This document shows, one piece after another, positions 48,180-59,329 of a stretch of DNA of 64,000 bases (the first letter of the stretch is position 1; each line of letters opens with the position of its first letter). Both the position numbers and the translations under genes were made by a program. The notes under the pieces were generated by a model that saw nothing but the letters and a program-made list of their open reading frames with translations, made no database searches and was not told the DNA's origin. This stretch comes from Beroe forskalii (lineage: Eukaryota; Ctenophora; Nuda; Beroida; Beroidae): contig WFMF01000096.1 in NCBI GenBank assembly GCA_011033025.1, positions 433,580-497,579 on the forward strand, read 5' to 3'.

Positions 48180-48495
48180 TATATCATATCACTCAGCTCC
48201 TAGAGGGAGATTAAAAAGCTGTAATTTAGAAAGCTCGAAGTTAATAATGATACTAATTTCAAAGCCCTTTTGAGGACCCTACTGTGTGTTTTACACATAA
48301 ATATTTGTGTTAATCTATTTTGAAATAGTAGGTATGATTCAATTGATAATAATATGTCAATTCAATATAATATCATCCATTATTGAATGATATCATCCGT
48401 TATTGAATCCATCATTGCAATTTTAGTGTTTCACTATGGGGTCCCCCTCAATCAATGTGATAAGAAATCATGTTCAACAATATAATATCATATTG
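48180..48495. other. Short stretch without gene
   Basis: AT-rich, with ATATCATCCRTTATTGAAT twice near 48,370-48,405. Confidence 0.4.
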
Positions 48496-49060
48496 CAGAT
48501 TGATGTCTTGAAGAAAGATTTCTTTTTGTTTTGAACATGTTTAAACCCTGAATTTCAGGAAGAAAGCATTGCTCAAAATGGAGTATTGTATCAGGATGCA
48601 TGCCACACTCATTAATTTTATAAATGTGCAACATAAAAGGTCACAAATAACCCGGATCAATCCACTGGTCCTCTATTTCTCTTCACCAAGTGTTTTGCTT
48701 TTAAATTTATTGATGCTTGGCCTAAAGACAAAGACCAAAGAGCAAGTTTCAGTTTCATTCAGGCAGGTGGTCATTGCACTTGACAGTGCTATACTCTGGT
48801 ACCAGGGATGACTGCTGGGGGCCTACCTCATAAAAAGCTTTTGCAATTTAAACATACACCCCAAAAGCTGAGGTAGGTATTGGACTGAAGATGCCTGCAC
48901 ACCACTCATCTTGGTGTGACTCACTTAGATCCTGCTGTTCTCCACATTACATTATCTCCACATTGCAAAGGGATCGTGTTGATGTTCAAGAACGGAGTTG
49001 GAGAAAAGTCTTGCAGATTGATGTCTTGAATAGAGATTTCTTTTTGTTTTGAACATATTA
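48496..49060 (+). repeat. Dispersed repeat R1, long copy A
   Basis: After an R1 end piece (48,496-48,540) it contains AGGATGCATGCCACACTCATT, a CTGGTCCTCTATTTCTCTTC block, GACAAAGACCAAAGAGCAAG, CTGGTACCAGGG, CTGCTGGGGGCCTACCTCAT and the standard R1 end. Copy B at 49,587-50,040 has the same order. Each holds a degenerate 70-80-codon frame (KTKTKEQVS) that is not a recognised protein. Confidence 0.8.
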
Positions 49061-49151
49061 AATTCATAATAATATTTGAGATGTGAAATGGATCACTGAG
49101 TAGGTAATGTATTCTTGTGAAGCAATTGATTATATAGAAACTAGCAGGCCC

Positions 49152-49475
49152 GTTGGGCCTGCATACACAGAGCTCACTCGGCGCTGCTACGCAGCACCTC
49201 GTTCGCAAATTTCAAACCCCGCAACTCAAATCAACTAAATTATTTTTACCGCATTAAAAAATTCTAATCACACCAAAAGTTATAAAAGCTCCGAAATCAA
49301 AACAGCATTAAACCGTAAAAAGAGCGGGCGCGCGATTAATCTGCACATGCAGAATATCTGCATCCATAACAGCGACGACTAAGCCCAACCTTTCTTTCTC
49401 TTGAAATTTTCTTGGCAAGCTCAAATTTAATTGTATACGGCGGCACAAACATTATTCACGTGTGACTTTACTTTA
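49152..49475 (+). repeat. Hairpin-headed repeat R2 (copy 3, full)
   Basis: The head is ACTAGCAGGCCCGTTGGGCC, which folds as GCAGGCCC-GTT-GGGCCTGC. A second hairpin GCTGCTACGCAGC follows, then CTTGGCAAGCTCAAATTTAA, CGGCGGCACAAACATTA and an end near TTTATATATAAGAT. It sits between R1 copies A and B. Lone heads of the same type are at about 30,659 and 46,618. Confidence 0.8.
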
Positions 49476-49586
49476 TATATAAGATTGCACTGCATCATAC
49501 AGATTAATAGGATAAGTGGCTGAAGAAAATTTCGTGGTTGGTGGGTTGTAGTAGTGCCAAAGATGTTTGCGGCCCCTATATTAATC

Positions 49587-50040
49587 TATCAGGATGCATG
49601 CCACTCGCATTAATTTCATTAATGTGCAATGTAAAAGGACACAAATGACCCGGATCCATCCGCTGGTCCTCTACTTCTCTTCACTTAGTGTGTTGCTTAA
49701 TTTCTTGGTGCTTGGAGTAAAGACAAAGACCAAAGAGCAAGTTTCAGATTCATTCAGGCAGATGGTCACTGCACTTGACGGTGCTATACCCTGGTACCAG
49801 GGGTGACTGCTGGGGGCCTACCTCATAAAAGCTCTCGTAATTTAAACACCCCGAAAGCTGAGGTAGGTATTGAACTGAAGATGCCTGCATGCCACTCATC
49901 TTGGTGTGACTCATTAAGATCCTACTGCTCTCCACATTGCATTACCTAAAGGAATCATGTTGGTGTTCAAGTACGGAGTTGGAGAAAAGTCTTGCAGATT
50001 GATGTCTTGAAGAAAGTTTTCTTTTTAATTCAAATATGAA
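49587..50040 (+). repeat. Dispersed repeat R1, long copy B
   Basis: Second full-length copy, with the same order of blocks as copy A and ending TTTCTTTTTAATTC. About 1 kb separates the two; this is either two insertions or one local duplication. Confidence 0.8.
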
Positions 50041-50190
50041 TTATTGATTATTTTTATTTGAGGGGAACACTGTCATTATGGCTCGGCTGTGTTGTGTTCC
50101 CCAAGTAAGTCTCTTCTGCCCTCCATGTCAATCCTTGAATTAGAAAATCGATATGCAGTAATTTGATATGTTTGTAGTATACACATACTA

Positions 50191-51360
50191 CGGTGTACCA
50201 GAAGGATAAGTTATTGTACCTTTTTTTAAAAATAGAAATAACTTATCCTTCTGGGACACGAGTGTGTCCCAAAAGGATAACTTATTTTTTATTTTGAAAG
50301 AAAAATAACATCCTTCTGGTACACAGTGTGTCCCAAAAGGATAAAGTTATTTTTATTTTTGAAAAGAAAAATAACATCATTCTATTACAGTGTGTCCCAA
50401 AAGGATAAGTTATTTTTGTTTTGAAAGAAAAAATATCATATCCTTCTGGGACACGGTGTGTCCCAGAAGGATAAGTTATTTTTAATTTTTGAAAAGAAAA
50501 ATAACTATCCTTCTATTCACAGTGTCCCAGAAGGATAAGTTATTTTTAATTTTGAAAAATAAAAATAACTTATCCTTCTGGGACACGTGTGTGTCCCAGA
50601 AGGATAAGTTATTTTCATTTTACAATATAGGAATGTGTACTGTGTATGCACACATCTTTCTTTGGGGATCAAGCATGAAACTGCGCTGCACAGGCAAGTC
50701 TGGCAGAAGTGTCATGCACGGTGGCACACTTGTCAGGCGTTGCCTGACCCCCTTGCTAAACTGAAACATGTATATCCCTGTCTGGCTCGCGTGACGTGCT
50801 TCCTGTGGCTCAGGAACATGACTCTGCAAGTAGGGGGGTCAGTTCCTAAGCCTGCTTAGGTGTGTGCACACGCGAGCCAGACAGGGATATAGTTTAACAG
50901 GGGGGCAGGCAAGACAGAAGTGTGCCACCGTGCATGTTACTCTGTGAGACTGCCTGTGCTTTGCAATTCAAAGAGATTTACACACACAGCTACACATTCT
51001 GTCTAAAATGAAATAACTTATCCTTCTGGTTTCTCCCAGAAGGATAAGTTAGTTACATTTTTCAAAATTAAAATAAACTTATCCTTCTGGGAACACACTA
51101 AATGTCCCAGAAAGGATAAGTTATTTTTCTTTCAAAATTAAAATAACATCCTTCACAAGTTTTCCCTCGTATCCCAGAAGGATAGTTATTTTCTTTTTTC
51201 AAAAATAAAATAACTTATCACTGGAACAGGACTAAATTTCTAGAAGGATAAGTTATTTTTCTTTTCAAATAAAAAATAACTTATCCTTTTGGGACACACT
51301 CCTGTCCCAGAAGGATAAGTTATTTCTATTTAAAAAAAAGGTACAATAACTGGTACACCG
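50191..51360. mobile_element. TA-flanked 1.17-kb element built of tandem hairpins
   Basis: The ends are TA|CGGTGTACCAG and CTGGTACACCG|TA. Inside, GGGACACACAC-type loops are flanked by AACTTATCCTTCTGGGACAC and its complement every 65 bp or so. There are about seven units on the left (50,200-50,620) and five or six on the right (51,008-51,330). The centre (50,680-50,950) is itself an inverted repeat: CGGTGGCACACTTGTC and CCCTGTCTGGCTCGCGTG appear inverted as CACGCGAGCCAGACAGGG and GTGTGCCACCG. The whole is a fold-back of fold-backs. No protein is encoded. The TA target and short ends fit a non-autonomous Tc1/mariner-like element. Confidence 0.85.
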
Positions 51361-51590
51361 TACATACACCTCTATAGATAAGACATTGGATTGCTTTAAT
51401 AGGTAGAAATTTCAAAAGTGACATTGTATACATATTACTGCAATATATGATTTGAAGCTTTCAAATAAAATATAACTGTCAAATGCCAATAACCGGAAAG
51501 CCTGAAAAGGACGAAATAAAATAAAATAATAAAATAAAAAATTTTGATATTACATCAACACTAATTTCATAAACATGTCAATGATTCATT
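51361..51590. other. AT-rich flank
   Basis: No feature seen beyond AAATAAAATAATAAAATAAA simple sequence near 51,520. Confidence 0.4.
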
Positions 51591-52245
51591 GGCCAATCTG
51601 CCTGACCCCCTCGCGTCAGACAAGATATTTCAACAATGCTGTACACTGTACCAGAGGCGTGCCGTGGGGGTGTCCATGTACACCCCACTGAAATTAAGAA
51701 AATCAAATTTTATTTTTATCATTTATTGCGATCGCGCTTGTGATCATTGTTCTTTCGTCCAGCGTTGAGGGTCCCGTCGCGTCGCAAGCGGCACACTTTT
51801 TCATTTACCTGAGCAATCTATCCTCTGCGAAATTATAAAGCGCAATGCGCATGCCGCAATTGTTGCGCGCGCCGCTGCGCGGCGTTCCTAACATTCCTAA
51901 GTCCGCATAGTTGTCGTACAATGTATGACCCGCTGACGCCAGCGATGAGAATCAGCGCCGCGCGCGCGGCGCTGATTCTCGAAAGGGTCTGTCAACGCCA
52001 GACAACCCGCATAAGTGTGTGTCAGTTGTCTGTAGCTGTGTACTGCTGCGCGTTTCCCTACGGGACACACTGGGGTCACAGGGGAAGCGCGCCACGCGAA
52101 CCAAACAGGGTTGCTAAACACGTATATCCCTGTAGCTGCGTTGCGCGGCGCGCGTACGTACACCTATGCGGGCTTAGGAACAAACAGGGATATGCGTGTT
52201 TAGCAATGCGCGGCGTAAAACTCTCATACACCCCGAACTACTTAT
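51591..52245. repeat. GC/CpG-rich repeat block with hairpin
   Basis: Begins with a CCTGACCCCCTCGCG piece. From 51,840 it is dominated by GCGCGCCGCTGCGCGGCG-like sequence. TTGCTAAACACGTATATCCC (about 52,110) and GGGATATGCGTGTTTAGCAA (about 52,188) are inverted to each other, as are CCGCATA and TATGCGG. It is related in motif to 29,905-30,190 and to the centre of the hairpin element at 50.8 kb. The longest open frame (51,921-52,307) is compositionally odd and not convincing as a gene. Confidence 0.6.
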
Positions 52246-52259
52246 ACTGTAAAATTGCA

Positions 52260-53559
52260 GAAGAGACTGCCTCCAATCAATGCTTTGCTTTTACAGCTAT
52301 AAAATGACTTAAAACGGTATATGTTCATAATTTGTCGATATTTTTGCCTCAATGTTAGCTTGACAACGTCATTTAAGATTTCTTTTCTTAAACACAAGAA
52401 TATTATTTAACCATGTTATATACTTTTGCTTAGCCCGAGCTAAGACTGCATTGTCATTCACACATTCTGGTACACATGTCAGAACCGCCAGGCTGACCGC
52501 CCGCTCCTTGAGAGCATTTGAAACAAACTAAACATTATCAATCCAACCTTTCAACTCTCAAACCACTGTTAATTCAATTATCTCTATACACTAACATGTT
52601 ATGACAAGTTTTTTACAGCTTATCTTATTCCTAAAAGATTTTATGTGTCTATTTCCATTCTGAATCACCTGCGTGTAATTTGTGTATCACACTCAGCATT
52701 TGGTATTACACTGGTATTACACTGATAACGGTTTTGTAATTTATGATAATGCTGCGAGTATTTTCATGCGTGTAACTTGTAATGTAGCTCTTGTCCCATT
52801 AAACACACAGCTAGTAGACTGCCTCCAATCAATGCTTTGCTTTTACAGCTATAAAATGACTTAAAACGGTATATGTTCATAATTTGTCGATATTTTTGCC
52901 TCAATGTTAGCTTGACAACGTCATTTAAGATTTATTTTCTTAAACACAAGAATATTATTTAACCATGTTATATACTTTTGCTTAGCCCGAGCCAATCAGG
53001 CGCAAGCCGATCAAAGGAAACGTCAAAGGATAGCCAAAGGACCCATGCTCTGCTCAAAACAACATCAACAGCAACAACAACAGATATAAGGATTACAACG
53101 GCAACATTAACAACATTTACAACATTTTCAACAGTTCTTTGTCTTCTGTTCCAGGCAGTATCCTGGAACTGGGCTTTGCCCATTGAGCCCAGTTAAATCC
53201 CAATCGATGGGAATATGATTTTCACAGTCTGGTTGGGTCAGGCCACTCTGTGATCCACTAGACGAAGGGAGGTGGTACATAGCCACCTTCGGCTGATAGC
53301 TGACCTAATCTGCAGGCAAGCATTGACTTGCTTTGCAGTCCGTTTGAAGCCAGGGGCGTTGGTAGAATCCCAGACCTGTGTGGTCCAGGACTGGATTCTG
53401 CTCTCAGCCCAGGATATAACCCACAGTCAGGTGGCCTAAAAACCACCCAGGAGTTCACACCCTTAGCCTAGTGTATTAGGGATAGTCTCTATGCTCAGCA
53501 TGGCTGCACTGGCCTGGTTGATTAAACCGACCTTGACCGTTTTACTAAGACTAAGACTA
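52260..53559 (-). mobile_element. Composite repeat with 547-bp unit (right copy, inverted)
   Basis: Reading the minus strand from 53,559 gives the same AGTCTTAGTCTTAGTAAAAC start, the same 560-bp leader (differences of about one residue in 66 when translated, so very similar) and about 1.4 tandem units. ACTGTAAAATTGCA stands directly on both sides (52,246-52,259 and 53,560-53,573), which looks like a 14-bp target-site duplication. The insertion end lies in mid-unit, so the copy is truncated there or that point is the real terminus. Confidence 0.8.
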
Positions 53560-53573
53560 ACTGTAAAATTGCA

Positions 53574-55155
53574 ATCTCCCTAGCGTGCCGTGAAATCGGG
53601 GTGCCTACTGTATTTTAATTGCGCGGGGGTGCCCATGACACCCCCGATTTTTAGTTTTGCGCATTCAGTTTGCAGTGCACGCGTAACATTTCCGACATGA
53701 ACATTGTCTTTTAGATTTCACAAAAACTTTTTACTCGTCTCGAATGTTTTGTGACTGACTCTTTCTTTCTTGTGACAGATTTCTAAGATTCAAGACGGAA
53801 AAAATAGTGACAAATAAGTTTTAATTAAAGTATTTTCTTTGTAGAACAAATACAGTCATCTTTGTAGTCAATTAAAGTATTTATTATTTTATTGTTGATT
53901 TTTTCACTTTTCTTGATCTAATGATCCAACACTCCGATATACCTGTGTCCCATGATCTACTGTTTTGATGCTCCAGTGATCTCAATCTAATGACCGGATG
54001 TACCTGTGTAGCTTATTTTTTATTGTATTCCAAATTGATGATTAAAAATTAGTTTCTTTTCCCTTAGTTTCTTTTCCTGTCACATGATCTAGTGTTGTGA
54101 TGCTCCAGTGTTGTCGATCTAATGATCCAATGTGCCTGTGTCCTATGATCTAGTGTCGTGACATTCCAGTGTTCTCGATCTAGTGATATGATGTGCCTGT
54201 GTCCAATGATCTCATGTAGAAGAGTTATACCTACGTGCCTGTATTCGCGATCTTATGATTTGACGTTCCTGTGTCCAATGATCCTCATCTATAGTCTGAG
54301 GAATTGACAACCATGGCAACATGCACACTGTCCGAGCATGTATAGTTCTCATCTTATTTTGGATGAAAAGTCACGTGACTATGAGGTGACTCAGTCAGAG
54401 TTATATGGGACACATGTGAAGTCTGGCAAATTTATGCTTTGAATAATGAATTTCATACATCAACATGATATGAGCATTTAAAATTTTGCAAAAAATACAA
54501 CTTTTGAAACATAGTGTAATTTGTAAAAAGAGACTTGTTTTAAGCACTTTTTGAGTGCTTTTTACAGCTTTGGGTCATGTGACCCAGCCAATCAGCCAGC
54601 TCTATCCAAATTTTTTCCCTCTCCAATTGCGTTTTTGTTTTACAAAAAGGCAAATGAGAGGGTTAGCAGAGATCGTGGTTTGGATGATTTTGGGAGAATT
54701 TGTGTATACTACCTTTATCCGTACTGTTAATTCTGAAAAGTGCCCCGGTGGGGGAGAAATCTCTAAATATGGGGGAGAAATCTCTAAAAATGGGGGGAGA
54801 AATCTCTAAATATGGGGAGAATTTCCACAAATGGCTTGAGAAATCAAGCAACTGCTCCTTTATAATATCAGTCAAGTCGAGGTATTTTGGAGTTTTGGTG
54901 TCGTGCATCGAGTGAAGCTGTAAACTTCTTGTTAGCTGACAGGAATTTGGGTTCGATGCTCAGGTCATTCTAACCTTGAAATTGATTGTTTTTCAAAATC
55001 TCGTCAGATCGATTTCATCAAATCTTTTCACGCTAAAATAATGAATTCAGAATATTCATCGATTTTCACAGTTTCGATTGGAGTTTGAAACATTGTCTTT
55101 TTTCAGCTTGAGCACTGATCACAATGAATTAATGATTTGAGACTTGAGTGCGACG
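53574..55155. other. Upstream region of SLC25A26 with minisatellites
   Basis: About 53,925-54,290 is a degenerate roughly 60-bp minisatellite (GATCTAATGATCCAA, TGTGCCTGTGTCC, GATGCTCCAGTG). About 54,745-54,825 is a 21-bp array of GGGGGAGAAATCTCTAAATAT, about four units. No other gene is seen; the promoter of SLC25A26 probably lies in the last few hundred bases. Confidence 0.55.
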
Positions 55156-57814
55156 ATGGATCATGATGATTGGTCCAAGGAATTGAGTAAGTTATACCCG
55201 TATTATATACACAACTCTACAATCTTATTCATTCCGGTAGCTGCCTATCATTTCTGTTTTCATGTTTATTGACCTCTTGAATTCATGCAAAAGGAGTCAG
55301 GATGTAACAATGAAAGGTGCGATCAGCGACGGCTTGATATCAACAGCAAAGAAAATGTAATGCGTAACAAAAATGAACCCCTTCGTTATGAAACTGGGAA
55401 CGGCGCGCAACAAACTAGATTTTGCCACGTGCATCCGAGCCGATCATTGGCCCACGTGCATGCGCGCGCTAAATCAAGCACATAGGAGAGGGAAATTAAG
55501 CGCCTGCATACGGGAACAAGGGAAAACAAGAAAGGCACCGGCAGGCGCAATTCTTGTTGAGTATAATATTCCTAACTAGAATTTTTTGCTTCAAAGATAT
55601 TTAATTGGTATTTATAAGTTTGCTACTCTTTCATCATGAGAAATAATCAATCAATTAAGTAATCAATCGATTCAAGCTTGTATTCCAATAGAGCAATAGT
55701 ATTTTATGCAATAAAACAATAGAATTTCAAATTTCAACTACATCAAAAATTAGAAAATTAAAGAATAAATCCTTTATAATTGTACATTCATATTCTTTTA
55801 TTGTTGTTATACATATTATATATCACATAATATTACAGGTATGGCCTCCAAAACAGAAGCTTTGATAGCAGGCAGCATTGCTGGCTTTGTTGTTGATGTT
55901 TCGCTTTTCCCCATTGATACAATTAAGACGAGGATGCAGTCAAGGCAAGGTTTGAAGATGCTTGGTATTGCAGATCTTCATAAGTTGCGTGGGGTTGGGT
56001 GAGTATTAACTATTACAAAACATGTGTTGTGAGTATGGTTTAACTGTGCTCACCATCTGGTATGGTAGTTCAAGCTTTAAAGCAACTAATTTCAAGAAAA
56101 ATGTATGAATCATGTCTCAACAAATTAAAACACAAGGTTAATCGTGTCTCCAATTATTCAAAGCTTTAGAAAAATATATTTGAATTAAAAAGAAATATTT
56201 CTTCAAGACATCAATCTGTAAGACTTTTCTCCAACTCCATACTTGAACACCAACATGAAATGCAATGTGGAGAGCAGTAAAAAAATGTAGAAAAATGTTT
56301 ATTTAATTAACACAAGGTTAATCATGTCTCCAATTATTCAAAGCTTTAAAAAAATGTTTATTTAATTATCTTTGTTTCCTTAGGGGCGGGTTTCCAATCC
56401 CACCCCATCTTAACTTTAAGTCAGTGTTAACTGAACCATAACACAATTAATATCAATATATTTTGGTGTATTTCAGTGCTGCTGCTATCGGAAGTATGCC
56501 TAGTTCAGCTCTTTATTTTCTTGCATATGAGCAGATAAAAAAGAAAATGACAAATTATGGGCTATTACAATATGTCTTTGCATCCAGCATTGGTGAATGT
56601 TTGGCTTGCCTTGTTAGAGTCCCCACTGAGGTTTGTAATCGGCTGTAATGCTGTTACCTATGTAGTATGTTATTTGAATGCCATTTCATGCTTTTAATGC
56701 ACCCTGAAACCCAGTGTATCTTACAATATTTCTTCATGACATGACATGAAAACTTAAATTTTAGGATGAGTTGATGAAATTCCTTGTTCTTGATGGTGTG
56801 ACCTTTCAAAAGGGAATGAACACAATATTCATCTAGATGAGATTTTGGGACGTTCAAATGAGCAAAATGCCCTGAGGTAGTGAAACAACGAGTTCAAGCA
56901 AAACAAGCTCCATCAACTCTGTCATCTCTTAGAATGGTTTTACAATCAGTTGGATTCAGAGGGCTTTATGTTGGTTATGGGACAACTGTATTTAGAGAGG
57001 TATTTTAATCTTATCATGCTGATAAATTTTCTATTAGATAAAGTGGACTTATTATTACTATGATACAACTTATCATGAGTAGCATAACTAGATAACGAGA
57101 TCTCTAAACTGTAAATTTAATGGTGACTGAGTATTTTGTTCGTATCAAACTAATATACATTTTGTCAGAGCATCTAGCAGCTTTATATATCCATACATGC
57201 ACTATTATTCTCTAACCCCATCTTATTTCCAGATCCCATTTGCTGCAATCCAGTACCCTATCTGGGAGGTGCTCAAGTCATCTTACAACCCTGAGGGAAG
57301 TGGACTTAAATCGGGTGCCTGTGGCAGTATAGCTGGTGCTATTGCAGGTTATTAACGGGTCACAACTTATTACTTAGACAAAATATGTCAATTTGTTTTT
57401 GTCAGGTGGTTGTTTATCAAACACCCTCATCATCGACAACAGTAACCGAGTACCTTTCTAAGTTTCTAATACACCAGATTAAATAATAATTATACCGTCT
57501 GGACGGTCAGCATTTAAATTCTAACCGTTTATATAAACGGTAAGAATTTAAACGCTGACCGTTCCTGACATCTCCTTCCAACAGGAGGTGTAACCACGCC
57601 CATTGACGTTATGAAGACACGACTAATGCTGGCCCAGGGCTCAGATAACAGTCTGAAAGGCGTCGTCTCCCAGCTTATCTCAGAAGGCTGGTCGTCTTTC
57701 TTCAGGGGGTTCACAGCCCGGGTTGGGTGGTTGTCCGTTGGTGGTTTTGTTTACTTAGGAACGTACGAGACTGCAATCGGCTATCTAAGGACTCGTGATG
57801 GTATAGGATATTAA
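55156..57814 (+). CDS. SLC25A26: Mitochondrial S-adenosylmethionine carrier SLC25A26 (SAMC)
   Basis: Six exons with matching phases: 55,156-55,186, 55,839-55,998, 56,477-56,630, 56,877-56,999, 57,233-57,347 and 57,585-57,814 (TAA). The three carrier repeats are visible: PIDTIKTRMQS, RVPTE followed by VVKQRVQAKQ, and PIDVMKTRLM. Other SAMC-like segments are IGSMPSSALYFLAYEQ, GLYVGYGTTVFREIPF and IQYPIWE. Family knowledge: it imports S-adenosylmethionine across the inner mitochondrial membrane in exchange for S-adenosylhomocysteine. The protein is about 270 residues, the usual length. The short exon 1 adds MDHDDWSKELS in frame before the second possible start (ATG at 55,841). Either start may be used. 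Introns hold repeats: copy 2 of the GCGCCTGC family in intron 1, R1 in intron 2, and a hairpin in intron 5. Confidence 0.93.
55485..55565 (+). repeat. Dispersed repeat with GCGCCTGC / GCAGGCGC ends (copy 2)
   Basis: GGGAAATTAAGCGCCTGCATA and CACCGGCAGGCGCAATTCTTG repeat the landmarks of 14,195-14,290. It lies in SLC25A26 intron 1. Confidence 0.6.
56190..56282 (-). repeat. Dispersed repeat R1 (inverted copy in SLC25A26 intron 2)
   Basis: Starts GAATTAAAAAGAAATATTTC, the inverse of the fixed R1 end, and carries CAAGACATCAATCTG and CTTTTCTCCAACTCC. It is bracketed by direct copies of CACAAGGTTAATCRTGTCTC with about 25 more shared bases (about 56,131-56,175 and 56,311-56,352). Confidence 0.75.
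57502..57562. repeat. Near-perfect hairpin just before the last SLC25A26 exon
   Basis: GACGGTCAGCATTTAAATTC, then CTAACCGTTTAT, and the inverse order back to GCTGACCGTTC. Arms are about 30 bp with a very small loop. It ends 22 bases before exon 6, so it overlaps the expected branch-point region. Confidence 0.85.
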
Positions 57815-58250
57815 TTTATTAGGCTTAAAGGTTGATGATTGTTTTATAATATTTAAGGGTCATTTTTATTATTTCATTTGATTATTTTTCACAGTTTTTC
57901 ATTTCTAATTTATTTCATTTTTGGGACGTTTATAAATTATAGTAGGTATGTTAAATCTGAATCTGTTACCTGTAAATTTATCGAATCTTAAGATCTAAAT
58001 AATTTTAAGGTCAGGTTCTTATATTATAGTGATGCACTCATACATCTACTAAATACTTTCATCATTTATTCGTCATTTGTATATTGCCTTATCGTTATTT
58101 TTAAAGTTTGTTTATTTTGAAAATATGCCGATGTTAGGATCAACTAACAACTTATCTAATTTTATTCGGATCATTTGATACTAACGATTCATGTCCGTAT
58201 TTCAGGATCAACTAATATTATAATTAACAATTTATAAACTGTCTTTGAGG
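57815..58250. other. 3' flank of SLC25A26
   Basis: AT-rich, no gene. The repeat pair TAGGATCAACTAACA and CAGGATCAACTAATA (58,135 and 58,203) is the only structure noticed. Confidence 0.4.
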
Positions 58251-58323
58251 ATGAGAGGCTATGATCAGAACCATGAGGCTCTCATCGAATACTTCCAAAA
58301 AGGTAATGTTTATGTTTTACTGC

Positions 58324-58359
<36 letters not shown>

Positions 58360-59306
58360 TAGCTGCGTTTTCGATTCTGTCTGAGTGCGCGCCGCATGTT
58401 TTTTGGACAATTTTGGGCCTTAAAACATGTCTTAAATGTACGGCGCTGCAATGTTCTTGTTGCTACATTTGCGCCTAATTAGCAATTATTTATCAAACGC
58501 GCGGCGCGCGCGCGTCGAACCTGGCTGCGTACGTACGGTCGATCTGATGGATATTTTACTAGCTGCACTGATATCGGAAATCGGGATGTGTGCGAGCGAT
58601 TGGAAAAAGATGTGTGAAAGTGATAGCTCGCTAAGCAATTGAAACAATTGCTACATCCGATAGCTCATGAATTTGGATTACATCGATGAATGTGATCCTA
58701 AGCAGAGACTTTGTAATCTAAACATTGCTTTTATCGTTCAGCCGGGAAATAAAATGTTTCTTTGAGAGGCCATGTTGCTCCACCCCATTTAACACACTCT
58801 TTACAGAGTGGTACAAGACCTCCCACAGAATGAAAATGAACCGCGAGTATGTGGATGCCAATGAAATGACTATAAAATACGAGGAAAAGCAGAGTAACCC
58901 TGTCGTGAAAGGTCAGTGAAATTTCACGAAGTTTTTCATTCTAAGTCCAGTTATTTGATGGAGTGTTAAGTTAATGTGTTCTGTGCAGTATGTATTCAAC
59001 GAGCGCCGTTTGCTAATCCAGATCATAATTTCAATTTCTCAAGCTTCACAACTCTCAGCTCCCAACTTCAAAGCATTCGACTTTGACCACTTCAAGACGC
59101 TGAAGCAAGCTGAATCGTGGCGCCCTAAGAAAACCGAGGAGCCGGGGGCACCGAGCACTGCCGTCAGTAAGCCTGTCACGGAATCCCGTACGATTTATAC
59201 CGACAGCAGACAGCTGTACGGCACGGGGGAGGGGGTGAAGTACAGTGACATGGCCGCCAAACCTGCCAGCACGGAGAAATACCAGCCTCCACATCGTAGG
59301 GGATAA
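58251..59306 (+). CDS. Unrecognised small protein gene, at least two coding exons
   Basis: The best-supported exons are 58,742-58,911 and 59,059-59,306 (TAA), joined in phase 1: the first reads REIKCFFERPCC to KQSNPVVK, and the second begins APNFKAFDFDHFKTL and ends KYQPPHRRG. A possible first exon, ATG 58,251 to 58,302 (MRGYDQNHEALIEYFQ, donor GTAATG), does not join the next exon in phase. Either it is wrong or another small exon is missing in between. No membrane segment or known domain is seen. The tail is polar, rich in P, S, T and K. I do not recognise the family. It lies between two mitochondrial genes on the same strand, which proves nothing about its job. The intron contains a T-run of about 32 and a CpG-rich patch near 58,497-58,540. 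Confidence 0.6.
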
Positions 59307-59329
59307 GAAGCTGCTGTTTTAGGATATGT

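Noticed and set aside
50191-51360. CRISPR-like array of regularly spaced repeats
   Set aside because: The genome is eukaryotic and the spacers are themselves the inverted partner of the repeat, so this is a hairpin array.
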